A DNA stretch of 5,305 nucleotides from Clostridiales bacterium (GTDB lineage Bacteria > Bacillota > Clostridia > Lachnospirales > WQUN01): positions 1 through 5,305 of the forward strand of contig JAISRJ010000279.1 in NCBI GenBank assembly GCA_031273705.1, in the 5' to 3' direction. The position numbers and the translations under genes were made by a program. Below are positions 5,170 through 5,305 of the stretch, in pieces (within the stretch, counting starts at the first letter, position 1; the number at the start of each line of letters is the position of its first letter). Below the pieces are notes generated by a model that saw only the letters and a list, made by a program, of their open reading frames with translations, was not told the origin of the DNA and ran no database searches.

Positions 5170-5305
5170 TCAGCACTCATATTCCACATCATAGCATCCG
5201 GCTATATCATTTTTCAAAAAGTCCCCGTTCGCGATATATGGCGCTTCCAGCCGATAGCCCTTGCGCTTCATCACGCGCAGCTTGAAATCCATCAGCTCGG
5301 CGGGG
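5170..5305 (-). CDS. C-terminal end of an unidentified minus-strand protein (5' partial)
   Basis: Read on the minus strand from the right edge, one frame encodes 44 residues to a TGA at 5172-5170. It starts PAELMDFKLRVMKRKGYRLE and ends NDIAGCYDVEYEC. The terminator 25 bases downstream in the same orientation, and the absence of stops, support a real gene end. No family is recognised from this short piece. It is convergent with the MORN gene. Plus-strand frames across the same stretch look like shadows: they have proline- and serine-rich, low-information translations and no ribosome binding site. Confidence 0.65.
   Translation of the reverse strand, partial: PAELMDFKLRVMKRKGYRLEAPYIANGDFLKNDIAGCYDVEYEC

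Noticed and set aside
5043..5285. Plus-strand open frame across the 3' end
   Set aside because: It runs through the terminator and antisense to a better-supported minus-strand gene; its Pro/Ser-rich translation looks like a shadow.
1..5305. CRISPR array, tRNA, rRNA, transposase or insertion-sequence ends
   Set aside because: I saw no spaced short repeats, no cloverleaf or CCA-ended candidates, and no transposase motifs or terminal inverted repeats. The only large repeats are the RHS core and the MORN array.

Overview
The window looks like an accessory region of a Gram-positive, probably clostridial (Bacillota), chromosome. Evidence: purine-rich Shine-Dalgarno sites (AGGAGG, AAGGAG), frequent TTG and GTG starts, Gram-positive-style YD-repeat (RHS) protein, and moderate to low GC with sharp local changes. 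The exact taxon cannot be read from the sequence.

Positions 1-2735 hold a polymorphic-toxin locus. The window opens inside a large RHS gene and shows only the last part of its core, ending at the DPTG motif. A long C-terminal extension follows whose last ~225 residues resemble the DUF3289 family. Fourteen bases after its stop, behind a perfect AGGAGG, lies a small gene for a membrane-anchored protein in the position expected for an immunity protein. A second copy of the RHS core end follows (about 93% identical over 499 bases, no gaps). The toxin-immunity cassette is therefore bracketed by a direct repeat, the layout of displaced or orphan RHS modules. The second copy stops at VNNI, exactly where the first continues into DPTG, so it carries no toxin.

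Positions 2736-3336 are AT-rich and hold a broken gene for another small N-terminally anchored protein (2753-3152). Two single-base losses and one in-frame TGA interrupt it. It may be the immunity gene, or its remnant, of the module whose toxin is gone. The next ~180 bases hold at most a short coding relic.

Positions 3337-4991 hold two membrane-protein genes, possibly one operon. The first is a six-segment membrane protein of unknown function, cut by one in-frame TGA. The second has two membrane segments followed by about 7.5 MORN repeats and is cut by one missing base. The exact 69-base MORN period places that missing base in a run of T. All three frameshifts in the window can be repaired by adding one base to a homopolymer run, so sequencing or assembly error competes with real gene decay.

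Positions 4992-5305 hold a short spacer, a strong intrinsic terminator oriented for the minus strand, and the 3' end of a convergent minus-strand gene of unknown function.
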